A stretch of 64,000 nucleotides of DNA from Planctomycetota bacterium (GTDB lineage Bacteria > Planctomycetota > UBA1135 > GCA-002686595). The stretch lies in contig JADYYP010000009.1 of the NCBI GenBank assembly GCA_020853575.1, positions 28,348 to 92,347 of the forward strand. Direction: 5' to 3'. The notes beneath the pieces are model-generated. The model saw only the letters and a program-made list of their open reading frames with translations, searched no databases and was not told the origin of the DNA. Shown one piece after another: positions 9,801-20,582 of the stretch. The translations under genes were made by a program, and so were the position numbers. Within the stretch, counting starts at the first letter, position 1. The number at the start of each line of letters is the position of its first letter.

Positions 9801-9829
9801 TTGAGCCCGCTCGCGCGCGTCGCTACCTT
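9801..9829 (+). promoter_or_regulatory. Putative promoter of DGR target 1
   Basis: TTGAGC (9801-9806), a 17-base spacer and TACCTT (9824-9829) form a plausible -35/-10 pair. The ATG lies only nine bases after the -10 box, so the transcript would have almost no leader. A near-identical CGCTACCTTTTCGCG precedes the HTH gene of the same locus. Confidence 0.45.
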
Positions 9830-9838
9830 CTCGCGCGC

Positions 9839-12847
<3,009 letters not shown>

Positions 12848-13172
12848 GGATGTGCTCTAGAGCGGCAAGCGCGGTCATCTGACCGCTCGATCGGCAACCC
12901 GTTGCCGCTGTCGTCGCGCATCGGCGCGTTCGGCTGCCGCACCCTTGCCGACCTCGGCCGATTCGTTGCCGCACACGGCAGCGCTTCGGTCGCTCGCGCG
13001 ACCGCAAGCGACCGTTTTCGGCCGCACTCGGGCGCTCCGATGCCGATTCCTGCCGCACTTGCCGCGTGCGGCCGGATGTCAGCCGCGTCCGGTCACCGCC
13101 GTCCCGCTGCGACACTCCCTCGAGTCCGCTCCGGATTCCCCGTTGCGTCCGCCGCGCCGCTACCTTTTCGCG
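12848..13172. repeat. CGGCAA/TTGCCG-rich intergenic region, left side
   Basis: This 325-base gap holds six copies of CGGCAA or TTGCCG, counting both strands. It also has a 19-base direct match, TCGGCCGATTCGTTGCCGC (12954-12972), to the right-hand gap near 15460. No gene is convincing here. The right end contains TACCTT (13161-13166), a -10-like box six bases before the HTH start codon. Confidence 0.6.
12854..12907 (+). repeat. Three conserved palindromes after VR1
   Basis: Directly after the target stop codon are GCTCTAGAGC (12854-12863), the hairpin GCGGTC-ATCT-GACCGC (12871-12886) and the hairpin CGGCAA-CCCG-TTGCCG (12892-12907). The same three elements follow VR2 in the same order and spacing, with changed loop bases. 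Hairpins or cruciforms just after a VR are a known DGR feature that raises homing efficiency. Confidence 0.75.
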
Positions 13173-13796
13173 ATGGCGAACGAGAACGAACCCATGGACC
13201 TCAGCCTGCGCGAAGCCGCCGCCCTGCTCGGCCGCAACCCCCGCACGCTGCGCGCGCAGCTCGCGCGGGGCGAGATCGCCGGACGCAAGTCGGGCAAGCA
13301 CTGGCTCGTGCCGCGCCACTCGCTGCCGCTGACCGAGGCGCAACGGCGCACGCTGCAAGTGCGGGCCGACGAGCTGCGCGCGGCGGTCGACGAAGCGCTC
13401 CCCTCGCGCACCGCGACCGACCGCGGCCCGCGGCGCCGCAGCGTCGCCGACCTCGACTGCTTCCGCGCGGCACAGCGCGTGTTGCGCGACATGCGCGCCC
13501 AGGCGCCCGGCGACGCGAGCGCGACGAGCGACCTCGCCCGCGCGCGCGAGCAAGTCGAAGCCGGCCTGCTCCACCTGAGCGAGGCTTCCCACCTCTACCA
13601 CCCGCGCCTCAAGCTGCGCGCGACGCGCCACGCGCACTCTGCCTTCGCGCGCGCCGTGGGTCTCCTGTTCCTCGAGGTCGACGCCGCGCCCGCACCGCCG
13701 CGGCTCGCATGGATCGTCGCGCTCGAGAGCGAAGTCCTGCCGGCCGTCGGCGGCCTGATGCGCTGGTCCGAGCGCAGCTCGCGCAGGCCGCGATGA
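13173..13796 (+). CDS. HTH (excisionase/MerR-like) DGR-linked protein
   Basis: This protein of 207 residues starts with a winged-helix domain of the helix-turn-helix 17/excisionase type: LSLREAAALLGRNPRTLRAQ, then LARGEIAGRKSGKHWLVPR, where GKHW is the wing. The rest is mostly helical (FRAAQRVLRDM, LARAREQVEAGLLHLSEASH) and has no family I know. Its stop overlaps the Avd start as ATGA, so the two are probably translationally coupled. A TACCTT -10 box ends six bases before ATG 13173, suggesting a leaderless message for the whole operon. It may regulate the operon or bind the VR/TR DNA hairpins during homing. I do not know such a protein as a standard DGR accessory. Confidence 0.82.
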   Translation: MANENEPMDLSLREAAALLGRNPRTLRAQLARGEIAGRKSGKHWLVPRHSLPLTEAQRRTLQVRADELRAAVDEALPSRTATDRGPRRRSVADLDCFRAAQRVLRDMRAQAPGDASATSDLARAREQVEAGLLHLSEASHLYHPRLKLRATRHAHSAFARAVGLLFLEVDAAPAPPRLAWIVALESEVLPAVGGLMRWSERSSRRPR

Positions 13797-14440
13797 TCGA
13801 ACGCCGCGCGCCGCTCTACGTCCGTTCGCACGATCTCGCGCGTTGGGAACTCGAGCGCGCGGCTCAGCGCGACGGCGAGCTCGCGCGGCACGTCAAGTCC
13901 GAGGCTCTCGAGCTCGTGCGGGCGATCACGCTCGCGCTGACGTTTCCGCGCTCGCGCTCGCGACACATCGAGGAAGCCGACGAGCACGTCGCGACGCTGC
14001 GCGCTTGGACGCGGCTCGAGCTGGAGCTTGGTGAGCTCGCACCGCGGCAAGCGCGTTTCGTGCACGCCGAGCTCGACCTGCTGGGGCGCATGCTCGGCGG
14101 TTGGCGACGCGAGTGGTCGAAACGCACAGGGGCCGAGGCCCCACCGGCTCCGCCCGCGTGCTCCGCGGCGGCAGCTACTGGAACGACGCCGACAGGTGTC
14201 GTTCCGCCGCGCGCAACAGGAACGACCCCGGGAACCGCAACGACAACATCGGGTTCCGTGTCGCCCTGTGCGCGCCCCCGAACCCGAGGTGACGGCGATG
14301 AGCGCGACGCGCTCGGATACCCGCCGCGCGCCCCGAGCAGGCCTCGCCCCGGCGGTGGAGCGCGTAGTTCCACCGAAGCGCGCTCCGCCGTTCCGCCGCT
14401 CGGTGACGGTCCGGCGGAGCCTCCGTCCGCTCCGACGTGA
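13793..14440 (+). CDS. avd: Avd-like DGR accessory protein, frame continuing through the TR
   Basis: Residues 1-112 match the four-helix-bundle accessory variability determinant (bAvd) family in length and motif. They comprise VKSEALELVRAITLALTFPR, then HIEEADEHVATLRAWTRLEL and the hallmark LLGRMLGGWRRE near residues 97-108. In the Bordetella phage DGR, Avd forms a basic pentamer that binds the reverse transcriptase and template RNA. Here the frame does not stop after the core. It continues for about 103 Thr/Pro/Ala-rich residues, crossing the TR in another reading frame, and stops at 14438-14440, overlapping the GTG of the reverse transcriptase gene. Either the tail is real and couples translation, or it is a chance open frame in GC-rich DNA. 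Confidence 0.8.
   Translation: MIERRAPLYVRSHDLARWELERAAQRDGELARHVKSEALELVRAITLALTFPRSRSRHIEEADEHVATLRAWTRLELELGELAPRQARFVHAELDLLGRMLGGWRREWSKRTGAEAPPAPPACSAAAATGTTPTGVVPPRATGTTPGTATTTSGSVSPCARPRTRGDGDERDALGYPPRAPSRPRPGGGARSSTEARSAVPPLGDGPAEPPSAPT
14143..14281 (+). repeat. DGR template repeat (TR)
   Basis: This 139-base segment contains 23 adenines, most of them in seven AAC triplets in the frame that matches the target domain. Read in that frame it encodes RVLRGGSYWNDADRCRSAAR, then NRNDPGNRNDNIGFRVALC, an unmutated version of the VR region. AAC is the codon that adenine mutagenesis can turn into the widest range of residues without making a stop, as in known TRs. The last 30 bases are nearly free of A and identical in both VRs. 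A 15-base inverted repeat (14300-14314, GAGCGCG-A-CGCGCTC) follows 18 bases later. Confidence 0.96.
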
Positions 14441-15429
14441 GGCCCTTCGACGAGCTGTGCTCGGCCGAGCACCTCGAGCGCTCCGCACGACTGGCAGCGC
14501 GAGGCAAGCTGCGGCGGCGCGACGTCGCGTGGTTTTGGTTCCGCCGCGAGGCCGAACTCGAGCGAATGCGCGTCGAGCTGCTCGAACAGCGTTGGAGGCC
14601 GGCGCCGTGGGACTTGCTCTTCATCCACGACCCCAAGCCGCGCGTCATCGCGCGCGCTCCGTTTCGCGACCGCGTCGTGCACACGGCGCTCGCGAACCTG
14701 ATCGAGCCGCGTTTCGAGCGCTCGTACCTGCCCGAGGACTTCGCCTGCCGCAGGCACATGGGCACCCACCGCGCGCGCGTGCGCTTGCTCGAGCTCGTAC
14801 GCCGTCATCGCCTCGCCGTGCACCTCGACGTGCGCAGCTACTTCCCGAGCATCGACGTCGACCTGCTGCGCGGCTTGCTCGAGCGACGCATCGATGATGA
14901 GCGCTTCCTCGCGGTCGTCTCGCGCGTGCTCGAGGCGGGGCGCGGACTGAACGACTCCTCGCGCGTGCGACGACACGCGCGCATCGCACCCGACTGGCCG
15001 CCGCCGGGACGCGGGTTGCCGATCGGCGCGCTGACGAGCCAGCTCTTCGCGGCGCACGTGTACCTGCTCGAGTTCGACCACTTCGTGAAGCGCGAGCTGA
15101 AGGTGCCGGGGTACGTGCGCTACGTCGACGACATCTTCTGCTTCGGCGAACGGCGGGCGGAGCTGCGAGCGTGGCGCGCGGCGATCGGGCAGTGGCTCGA
15201 GGCGCGGCGCGGGCTGCGGCTCAAGCGGCCGGACGCGCGCGTACTGTCCTGTGGCGGGCACATCGACGCGCTCGGCGTTCGCATCACCCGCGACGGCATC
15301 GAGCCGCTGCGGCGGAGCTTCACGCGGCTGCGAGCGCAGCTCGCGCGCGATGCGCGCGATCCGCGGGTCGACACGCGCGCGATCGAGGCGGCGTTGCGCT
15401 CGCGGATCGGCAATCTGCTGTTCCTGTGA
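14437..15429 (+). CDS. DGR reverse transcriptase
   Basis: This 330-residue protein carries the palm and fingers motifs of retroelement reverse transcriptases. These include KPRVIARAPFRDRVVHTAL, EPRFERSYLPEDFACRRHMG, LDVRSYFPSID (Asp about 131), GLPIGALTSQLFA (196-202 IGALTSQ) and the catalytic YVDD at 229-232. IGxxxSQ in place of the QGxxxSP of other reverse transcriptases is a signature of DGR enzymes. It would copy TR RNA into cDNA with errors at adenines, and the cDNA would replace VR1 or VR2. The GTG start overlaps the TGA of the Avd frame, which implies coupled translation. I see no maturase or endonuclease domain. Confidence 0.95.
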   Translation: MRPFDELCSAEHLERSARLAARGKLRRRDVAWFWFRREAELERMRVELLEQRWRPAPWDLLFIHDPKPRVIARAPFRDRVVHTALANLIEPRFERSYLPEDFACRRHMGTHRARVRLLELVRRHRLAVHLDVRSYFPSIDVDLLRGLLERRIDDERFLAVVSRVLEAGRGLNDSSRVRRHARIAPDWPPPGRGLPIGALTSQLFAAHVYLLEFDHFVKRELKVPGYVRYVDDIFCFGERRAELRAWRAAIGQWLEARRGLRLKRPDARVLSCGGHIDALGVRITRDGIEPLRRSFTRLRAQLARDARDPRVDTRAIEAALRSRIGNLLFL

Positions 15430-15726
15430 GCACCGGAGAGCGCTGCGAGCTTGCCGCTGTCGGCCGATTCGTTGCCGCGCGACTCGCGCGGATGACCGCA
15501 AGCGGCACGGGAGTCGCGGTGCGGCAGCCGAGATGAGTCGAACGGCAAGAAACGGTCGCTTGCGGTCGTCGCGCGTGCCGAGCCGTTGCCGAGGTCGGCA
15601 ACGGGATGACCGGCTGCGGCAAGGTCGCGGCAGGCTGGGCTGCGATCTCAGTTTGCGTGCGGCAACGGCTTGCCGGACGAACGGTCAGACGACCGCGCTT
15701 GCCGCTCTAGAGCACATCCTCAAAGG
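15430..15726. repeat. CGGCAA/TTGCCG-rich intergenic region, right side
   Basis: This 297-base gap lies between the convergent reverse transcriptase and target 2 genes. It holds nine copies of CGGCAA or TTGCCG, counting both strands, including the two arms of a hairpin. It has no gene and no obvious terminator apart from the palindromes. Parts match the left gap in direct orientation (15460-15478) and parts in inverted orientation, as around 15552-15580 versus 13000-13018. Confidence 0.6.
15660..15713 (-). repeat. Three conserved palindromes after VR2
   Basis: Read on the minus strand, the stop of target 2 is followed by GCTCTAGAGC (15713-15704), the hairpin CGGTC-GTCT-GACCG (15695-15682) and the hairpin CGGCAA-GCCG-TTGCCG (15675-15660). 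Order and spacing match the left side. One outer base pair of the middle hairpin is lost here (G-T instead of G-C). Confidence 0.72.
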
Positions 15727-18700
15727 TCAAAGGTCGACGTTCGAAGAGCTCGGGGGCGCGCACAGGGCGACACGGAACCCGATGTCGTCGCCGCGGAACC
15801 CGGGGTCGAGCCTGAGGCGCGCGGCGGAACGACACCCGCCGGCGTCGTCCCAGCCGCCGCCGCCGCGGAGCACGCGGGCGGAGCCGGTCTCCGGCCCGGT
15901 CGGATTCGTCTGCTCGTCCGGCGTGTATGGCCCGAACCTATCGCTGCACCACTCCAAGACGTTGCCGTGCATGTCATGCAGTTTCCACGGGTTCGGCGCG
16001 TGCTTGCTCGCGACAGGTTTGCGGCCCCTCCCGTCGCTCCCGCTCCAAACGCCAACTCGATCGAGGTCCTTGTCGGAGTCGCCCGACCAGAAGCGCGTCC
16101 TCGTCCCCGCGCGGCACGCGTACTCCCACTGCGCCTCCGTCGGCAGGCGCGCGTGCTCGTGCAGCCACGCACAGAAAAGCCACGCATCCCACCACGACAC
16201 GTTCGCTGCCGGCTGGTCGCGCTCCTGCTTCGACGGCTTGCGCGAGCGCTCGAAGCGCGCGTACTGCGCTTCGGTGACCGGCGTCACGCCGAGTTTGAAG
16301 CTCGCGAGGGTCACGCGATGCTGCGGCCCCTCCGAGCCCTCGCGCCCGTCCTCGTCGTCCGGCGAGCCCATCAAGAACGGCCCACCGCTCTCGTCGGTCG
16401 ACGGAATGCGCGCGAACTCCATCCCGAGCGCGCTCGGCACCGGCCGACCGATGTGCTTGAAGAACTCGACGCGCTCGAACGGGACCTTCGCCGTCGTGAG
16501 CGCGTAGTGCACGTGCGCGGCGTGCATCACGTCGCTCGACGCATCGACGAGCGACAGCAACCAACCGCGGACGACGTCGGGAGAAGCGGCCTCCGTCCAA
16601 CGACGCGCAAGGACGAGCAAGTCGTCGCCGTCCCACAAGGCGAAGTCTCGAAGCAATGGCAGAGCTTCGGGCGGCGGAAGCGTCTGCGAGAAGAGCAGCG
16701 CGCGCAGGCCGATCTGCTTGTGGGCGTCGAACACGAGCCGGATGAGCGCGGCTTGGTCCTGCGGCGACTCGATCAGCTCGCAAACGAACGTGAACGTCTC
16801 CGCCCAACGCACGGTGACGGACTCGTCGTCGGTCGATGCGACTTCGGGTTGCTTGCGGCGCTTGCGTTGCCATTCCTCTTCCTCTTCGAGCAAGCGCTTC
16901 AAGAACGCCGTGATCCGCTCCGTCGGCCAGCTCCCGATCTCGTTCGCGGCCAGGAACTCGCGGAACGAGCGGTGCAGGTAGCGCACGCTCTCGCCGTCGA
17001 AATCCTGCGCCGCCAAGATCCCGGAGTTCTTGCCGAGGTCGTCGAAGAAGAGTGGTGGCGATCCGAACGCGGTCGCCATCATGCGGAAGATCGGCTCGCC
17101 GCTGACTTGGTCGCTCGAGTGCTTCTCGAGGCCCCAGCCGAACGCGTTCAGCTCGTCGCGCGTCCACTCGTTCTTCCCGGTGCGCTGCAGCAGGAAGCTC
17201 AGCGTCGGGAGGATCAGTCGCGCCGTCCCCACGTCGCGCACGGGCGTCGGGTTCACGCCGAAGCCGCGCTGCAGCAAGAGCTCGACAGCGCGCTTGTAGA
17301 GATCGCAACGGCGCGCGGGAGCGCTGACCGCCGGGTTCTCGGAGAGCTTGGCGATCAAGGTCAGCATCAGCGGGTTCTTCGCGAGCCCCTGCAGCGAGGC
17401 GCTGCGCTGCGTCTGCGCGAGCACGCGCTCGGCGTGCTCGGGGATCCAGCGGCGCAGGAGCTCGAGTTGCGCGTCGGCGCTCAGCGGTTGCAGCGCGAAG
17501 TGTAGGTAGCTCTCGCCCAGCGACTGGAATCCCGGCCGGCGCGAGGTGACGACGCAGCGGCCGGGCGGCGGCGCGGCGAGCATCTCGCGCACGCGCGTGT
17601 GGGCGGCGCCGCCGGACACCTCGTCGAGTCCGTCGAAGAACCACCAGATCGCGTCGGGCGACTGCGCGAGCTCGCGCAGCTTCTTCGCCAGGCCCTGCGC
17701 GTTGGCCGCGCCGCGCTTGTCGCGCAGCTGCGACTCGACGAAGTCGAACGGGTCGCCCTGCGCGGCTGCGATTCGCGTCAGCGGGATGAACACGGCGATC
17801 GGCGCCGAAGGCTCGCGCGGGTCGGCGTTCTCGAAGCAGATGTGGCGCGAGATGGTCGACTTGCCGGCGCCGGGATCGCCGAAGAGCACGAAGCGGCCCG
17901 TCGACGGCTGCTGCTCGCCCACAGGCAGCGAAAGCAGCTCGCGCAGCGTCCGCGGGAACCGCGCCTCCTGACGCAGCCCGTGCTCGAGCTTCTTCGACGA
18001 CTCCGAGTCGCGCGCAATCTGCAACTCCACGCACACCGCGTCGATCGTCTTGGCCTGGATGCCGGGGAAGAACGGCACGAGATCGCCGTGCGCGCGCAGC
18101 AGGTAGGCGCGGTAGAGCGCGAGGACGTCGGTCGGCGCGTCCTTGGGCTCGAAGATCGACGCGAGATCGCGCTCGAGCTCGGCGGCGCTCGTCCACGGCT
18201 TCTTCGAGAGCGGCGCGACGTCGAGCACGCTGCGCTCGCGCTGCTCCTCGAGCACGACGACCTCGAGCCCGAGCCCGTAGCAGTAGCCGGCGATGACCGA
18301 TGCGGCGGCGTTCTCGACGCCGTCGCGCGCTTCGTTCGTGTTGGGGATCACCCACACGACGCGGCCGACGCCCTTGAGCACCTCGTGCAGATCGAGCAGC
18401 GACCAGCGGTCGGGCTCGGGCCGGCGCCACGCATCGTTCTCCTTCGCGCCCAGTCGCTCGAACACGCGCTCGAACACCTTGGCGAGCGCCTTGCCGACCT
18501 TGTTGCGCGGATAGAGCAGGAGCGTCGTCGCACCCTTGACCGGCTTCGGCGGCGGCTTGAGGCCTTCGCGTCCCTCGATGCACGCGTGGAGCTTCTCGAT
18601 GTCGTCGAGCGTGTCGACGGTGAAGCCCTTGAAGGGCGGTTCCGATCTGACCCACTCCGCCACGGGCGAATCAGCGCACGCCAGGATCGTCCGCTTGTCG

Positions 18701-18966
18701 CGCGCGACGGCGAAACCCGCTTCGAAGCCGACGTTGGCGTTGGCTTTGTCAACGTAGACGATCGCGCACTCGGCCGGAGCCAATTGATCGACGACCAAGT
18801 CGCGCAGGATCTCGCCCTGCTGCGTGTCGAGGTTCGGCACGAACACCGACCAGCCCTTCGGCCACTCGCTCCGCAACACGTCGAGCGTGAAGCGGATCGA
18901 TGCGATCGTGCTGTCCCAAACGATGAAGGCGCGACGGAGCTTCGATTGCGATGCGTCGTTCGTCAT
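15727..18966 (-). CDS. DGR target 2: TIR-like-NACHT NTPase-FGE/C-type-lectin protein
   Basis: This protein of 1079 residues starts with what look like two Rossmann-type, TIR or nucleoside-deoxyribosyltransferase-like domains. The first covers about 8-100 (RRAFIVWDSTIASIRFTLDV, CAIVYVDKANANVGFEAGFA) and the second about 145-255 (VVWVIPNTNEARDGVENAAA, GYCYGLGLEVVVLEEQ). A NACHT NTPase follows, with Walker A LFGDPGAGKST (Lys about 369), Walker B WWFFDGLDEV (Asp about 445) and VVTSRRPGF. From about 850 there is an FGE/C-type-lectin domain (MGSPDDEDG, MHGNVLEWCSDRF, RVLRGGGGW, IGFRVALC) whose residues about 1027-1072 are VR2. A TATCCT -10 box lies 13 bases before the ATG. It converges on the reverse transcriptase gene. 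Its partner, target 1, has the same plan but a different N-terminal domain. Confidence 0.93.
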   Translation of the reverse strand: MTNDASQSKLRRAFIVWDSTIASIRFTLDVLRSEWPKGWSVFVPNLDTQQGEILRDLVVDQLAPAECAIVYVDKANANVGFEAGFAVARDKRTILACADSPVAEWVRSEPPFKGFTVDTLDDIEKLHACIEGREGLKPPPKPVKGATTLLLYPRNKVGKALAKVFERVFERLGAKENDAWRRPEPDRWSLLDLHEVLKGVGRVVWVIPNTNEARDGVENAAASVIAGYCYGLGLEVVVLEEQRERSVLDVAPLSKKPWTSAAELERDLASIFEPKDAPTDVLALYRAYLLRAHGDLVPFFPGIQAKTIDAVCVELQIARDSESSKKLEHGLRQEARFPRTLRELLSLPVGEQQPSTGRFVLFGDPGAGKSTISRHICFENADPREPSAPIAVFIPLTRIAAAQGDPFDFVESQLRDKRGAANAQGLAKKLRELAQSPDAIWWFFDGLDEVSGGAAHTRVREMLAAPPPGRCVVTSRRPGFQSLGESYLHFALQPLSADAQLELLRRWIPEHAERVLAQTQRSASLQGLAKNPLMLTLIAKLSENPAVSAPARRCDLYKRAVELLLQRGFGVNPTPVRDVGTARLILPTLSFLLQRTGKNEWTRDELNAFGWGLEKHSSDQVSGEPIFRMMATAFGSPPLFFDDLGKNSGILAAQDFDGESVRYLHRSFREFLAANEIGSWPTERITAFLKRLLEEEEEWQRKRRKQPEVASTDDESVTVRWAETFTFVCELIESPQDQAALIRLVFDAHKQIGLRALLFSQTLPPPEALPLLRDFALWDGDDLLVLARRWTEAASPDVVRGWLLSLVDASSDVMHAAHVHYALTTAKVPFERVEFFKHIGRPVPSALGMEFARIPSTDESGGPFLMGSPDDEDGREGSEGPQHRVTLASFKLGVTPVTEAQYARFERSRKPSKQERDQPAANVSWWDAWLFCAWLHEHARLPTEAQWEYACRAGTRTRFWSGDSDKDLDRVGVWSGSDGRGRKPVASKHAPNPWKLHDMHGNVLEWCSDRFGPYTPDEQTNPTGPETGSARVLRGGGGWDDAGGCRSAARLRLDPGFRGDDIGFRVALCAPPSSSNVDL
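15750..15888 (-). repeat. DGR variable repeat VR2
   Basis: This aligns without gaps to the TR with 15 differences, 14 of them at TR adenines: 8 A-to-G, 4 A-to-T and 2 A-to-C. One T-to-G is the exception. The encoded stretch is rich in Gly and Asp (GGWDDAGGCRSAAR), unlike the aromatic VR1. The adenine-poor 3' block is identical to the TR and VR1. Confidence 0.96.
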
Positions 18967-19083
18967 GGCGAGCGGCGAGAGGATAGCGAGGGCGCGCCGA
19001 CGCCGCGTCGGGCGCCGGCCGTGATCCCCTGGAAGCGTCGCGCCGGCGAGCTCGTCAAACTCGTCCGCAGCGTCTCGATTCCC

Positions 19084-20505
19084 TCACGCCTTGCGGCGCC
19101 AGACCACGCCTTTCGGCGTGTCCTCGAGGACGATGCCCTTGGCGAGCAGCTCGTCGCGGATGCGGTCGGATTCCTTGAAGTCCTTGGCCTTGCGCGCGGC
19201 TTGGCGCGCGGCGATCAGCGCCTCGATCGCCGCCGGGAGCAGTTCCTCGTCGACCTGGATCACGCCGAGCACCTCGTTCGCGCGCCGCACGAATTCCAGC
19301 GCATCCAGCGCGGCCGCGGAGCCCAAGCGCCCCTCCAGTGCGGCGGCGCGCAGCGCCATCAGGCCGGGGAGCGCGCGCGACACGTTGAGGTCGTCGTTCA
19401 TCCCATCCTCAAAGGTCTTGCGCGCCGCTTGGACCAGCTCGAGCCCGGCCTGCGGCTGGCCCGCGCCTTCCTGGCCCTTGGCGACGCGCCGCAAGCGCAC
19501 CACGAGGTCGTCGAGGTTCTCGAGTGAGCTCGCGGCGTCCTTCATCGACTCCCAGGTGAAGTTGAGCGGCGCGCGGTAGTGGCCGCGGATCAGCGCGAAA
19601 CGCAGCTGGCGCGCGTTGAAGCCCTTCGCCGCCACATCGTCGAGCGTGTAGGTGTTGCCCAGGCTCTTCGACATCTTGCCGCCGTCGACCTGGAGGAACT
19701 TGGAGTGCATCCAGTAGGTCGCGAAGGGCTTGCCGCTGAAGCTCTCCGACTGCGCGATCTCGCATTCGTGGTGCGGGAAGATGTTGTCCTCGCCGCCGGT
19801 GTGGATGTCGAGCCGCTCGCCCAGGTGCTTGCGACTCATCGCCGAGCACTCGATGTGCCACCCCGGAAACCCGTCGGGCCCGAAACGCGTGGCCCACTTC
19901 ATCAGGTGCGCCGGGTCCGACTTCCACAGCGCGAAGTCCTCCGGGTTGCGCTTGTCCTCGCGCACCGCGATGCGCGCGCCAGCCTCGAGCTCCTCGACGC
20001 GATTGCCCGACAGCCGGCCGTAGCGCGGGAAGCTCTTGACGTCGAAGTACACGTTGCCACCCACGGCGTAGGCGTGGCCCTTGGCGAGCAAACCCTCGAT
20101 GATCTCGAGCATCTCCGGGATGTGCTCGCTGGCCTTGGGGTAGGCCTTGGCCTGGCGCACGCCGAGCGCCGCGAGATCGGCGAAGAACTGCTCGGTCACC
20201 TTGCGCGAGATCTGCCAGGGATCGAGCTTCTCGCGACGCGCCTGCTTTTCGAGCTTGTCCTCGCCTTCGTCGGCGTCGTCGGTCAGGTGTCCGACGTCGG
20301 TGATGTTCATCACCTGCTCCACGCGCAGACCCAGGTACTCGAGCCAGCGGCGCAGCGTGTCGGCGAACAGGAACGCGCGGTAGTTGCCGACGTGTGGCCG
20401 GTTGTAGACCGTCGGTCCGCAGTTGTACATGCGGACCACACCGGGCTCGAGGGGCACGAACGGTTCGACGCTGCGCGTCATGCTATTGAAGACGGAGAAG
20501 CTCAT
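19084..20505 (-). CDS. cysS: Cysteine--tRNA ligase
   Basis: This 473-residue class I aminoacyl-tRNA synthetase charges tRNA-Cys. The HIGH-type motif is PHVGN at 37-41 within [16 protein letters not shown], where Cys29 is the first zinc ligand. WHIECSAM and [10 protein letters not shown] supply more of the zinc site, and KMSKS lies at 277-281. Length and motif order fit the CysRS family. A TACACT -10 box (20521-20516) ends ten bases before the ATG. It shares a short divergent promoter region with the kinase gene. Its other neighbour is DGR target 2, with 117 bases between. Confidence 0.97.
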   Translation of the reverse strand: MSFSVFNSMTRSVEPFVPLEPGVVRMYNCGPTVYNRPHVGNYRAFLFADTLRRWLEYLGLRVEQVMNITDVGHLTDDADEGEDKLEKQARREKLDPWQISRKVTEQFFADLAALGVRQAKAYPKASEHIPEMLEIIEGLLAKGHAYAVGGNVYFDVKSFPRYGRLSGNRVEELEAGARIAVREDKRNPEDFALWKSDPAHLMKWATRFGPDGFPGWHIECSAMSRKHLGERLDIHTGGEDNIFPHHECEIAQSESFSGKPFATYWMHSKFLQVDGGKMSKSLGNTYTLDDVAAKGFNARQLRFALIRGHYRAPLNFTWESMKDAASSLENLDDLVVRLRRVAKGQEGAGQPQAGLELVQAARKTFEDGMNDDLNVSRALPGLMALRAAALEGRLGSAAALDALEFVRRANEVLGVIQVDEELLPAAIEALIAARQAARKAKDFKESDRIRDELLAKGIVLEDTPKGVVWRRKA

Positions 20506-20582
20506 CGCGCGACAGAGTGTAGCGAGGACGTGCAGCGAGATCTGCGCGGCACGGACGTGCTATCCTCCCGCCTTTTCCCGCC
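20506..20582. promoter_or_regulatory. Divergent promoter region of cysS and the kinase gene
   Basis: The 77-base gap holds TACACT on the minus strand (20521-20516), ten bases before the cysS ATG. It also holds TATCCT on the plus strand (20561-20566), 16 bases before the kinase GTG. No clear -35 box or Shine-Dalgarno sequence is seen for either gene. Confidence 0.4.

Noticed and set aside
14101..14292. Short open frame over the TR with a protein-like translation
   Set aside because: The similarity to the target domains comes from TR/VR homology. It has no start context and is explained by the template repeat.
12848..15726. CRISPR array suggested by repeated CGGCAA motifs
   Set aside because: The copies are only six bases, lie in both orientations and have irregular spacing; there are no cas genes.
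17599..19527. Long plus-strand frame crossing target 2 and cysS
   Set aside because: It spans two well-supported minus-strand genes; a shadow frame.
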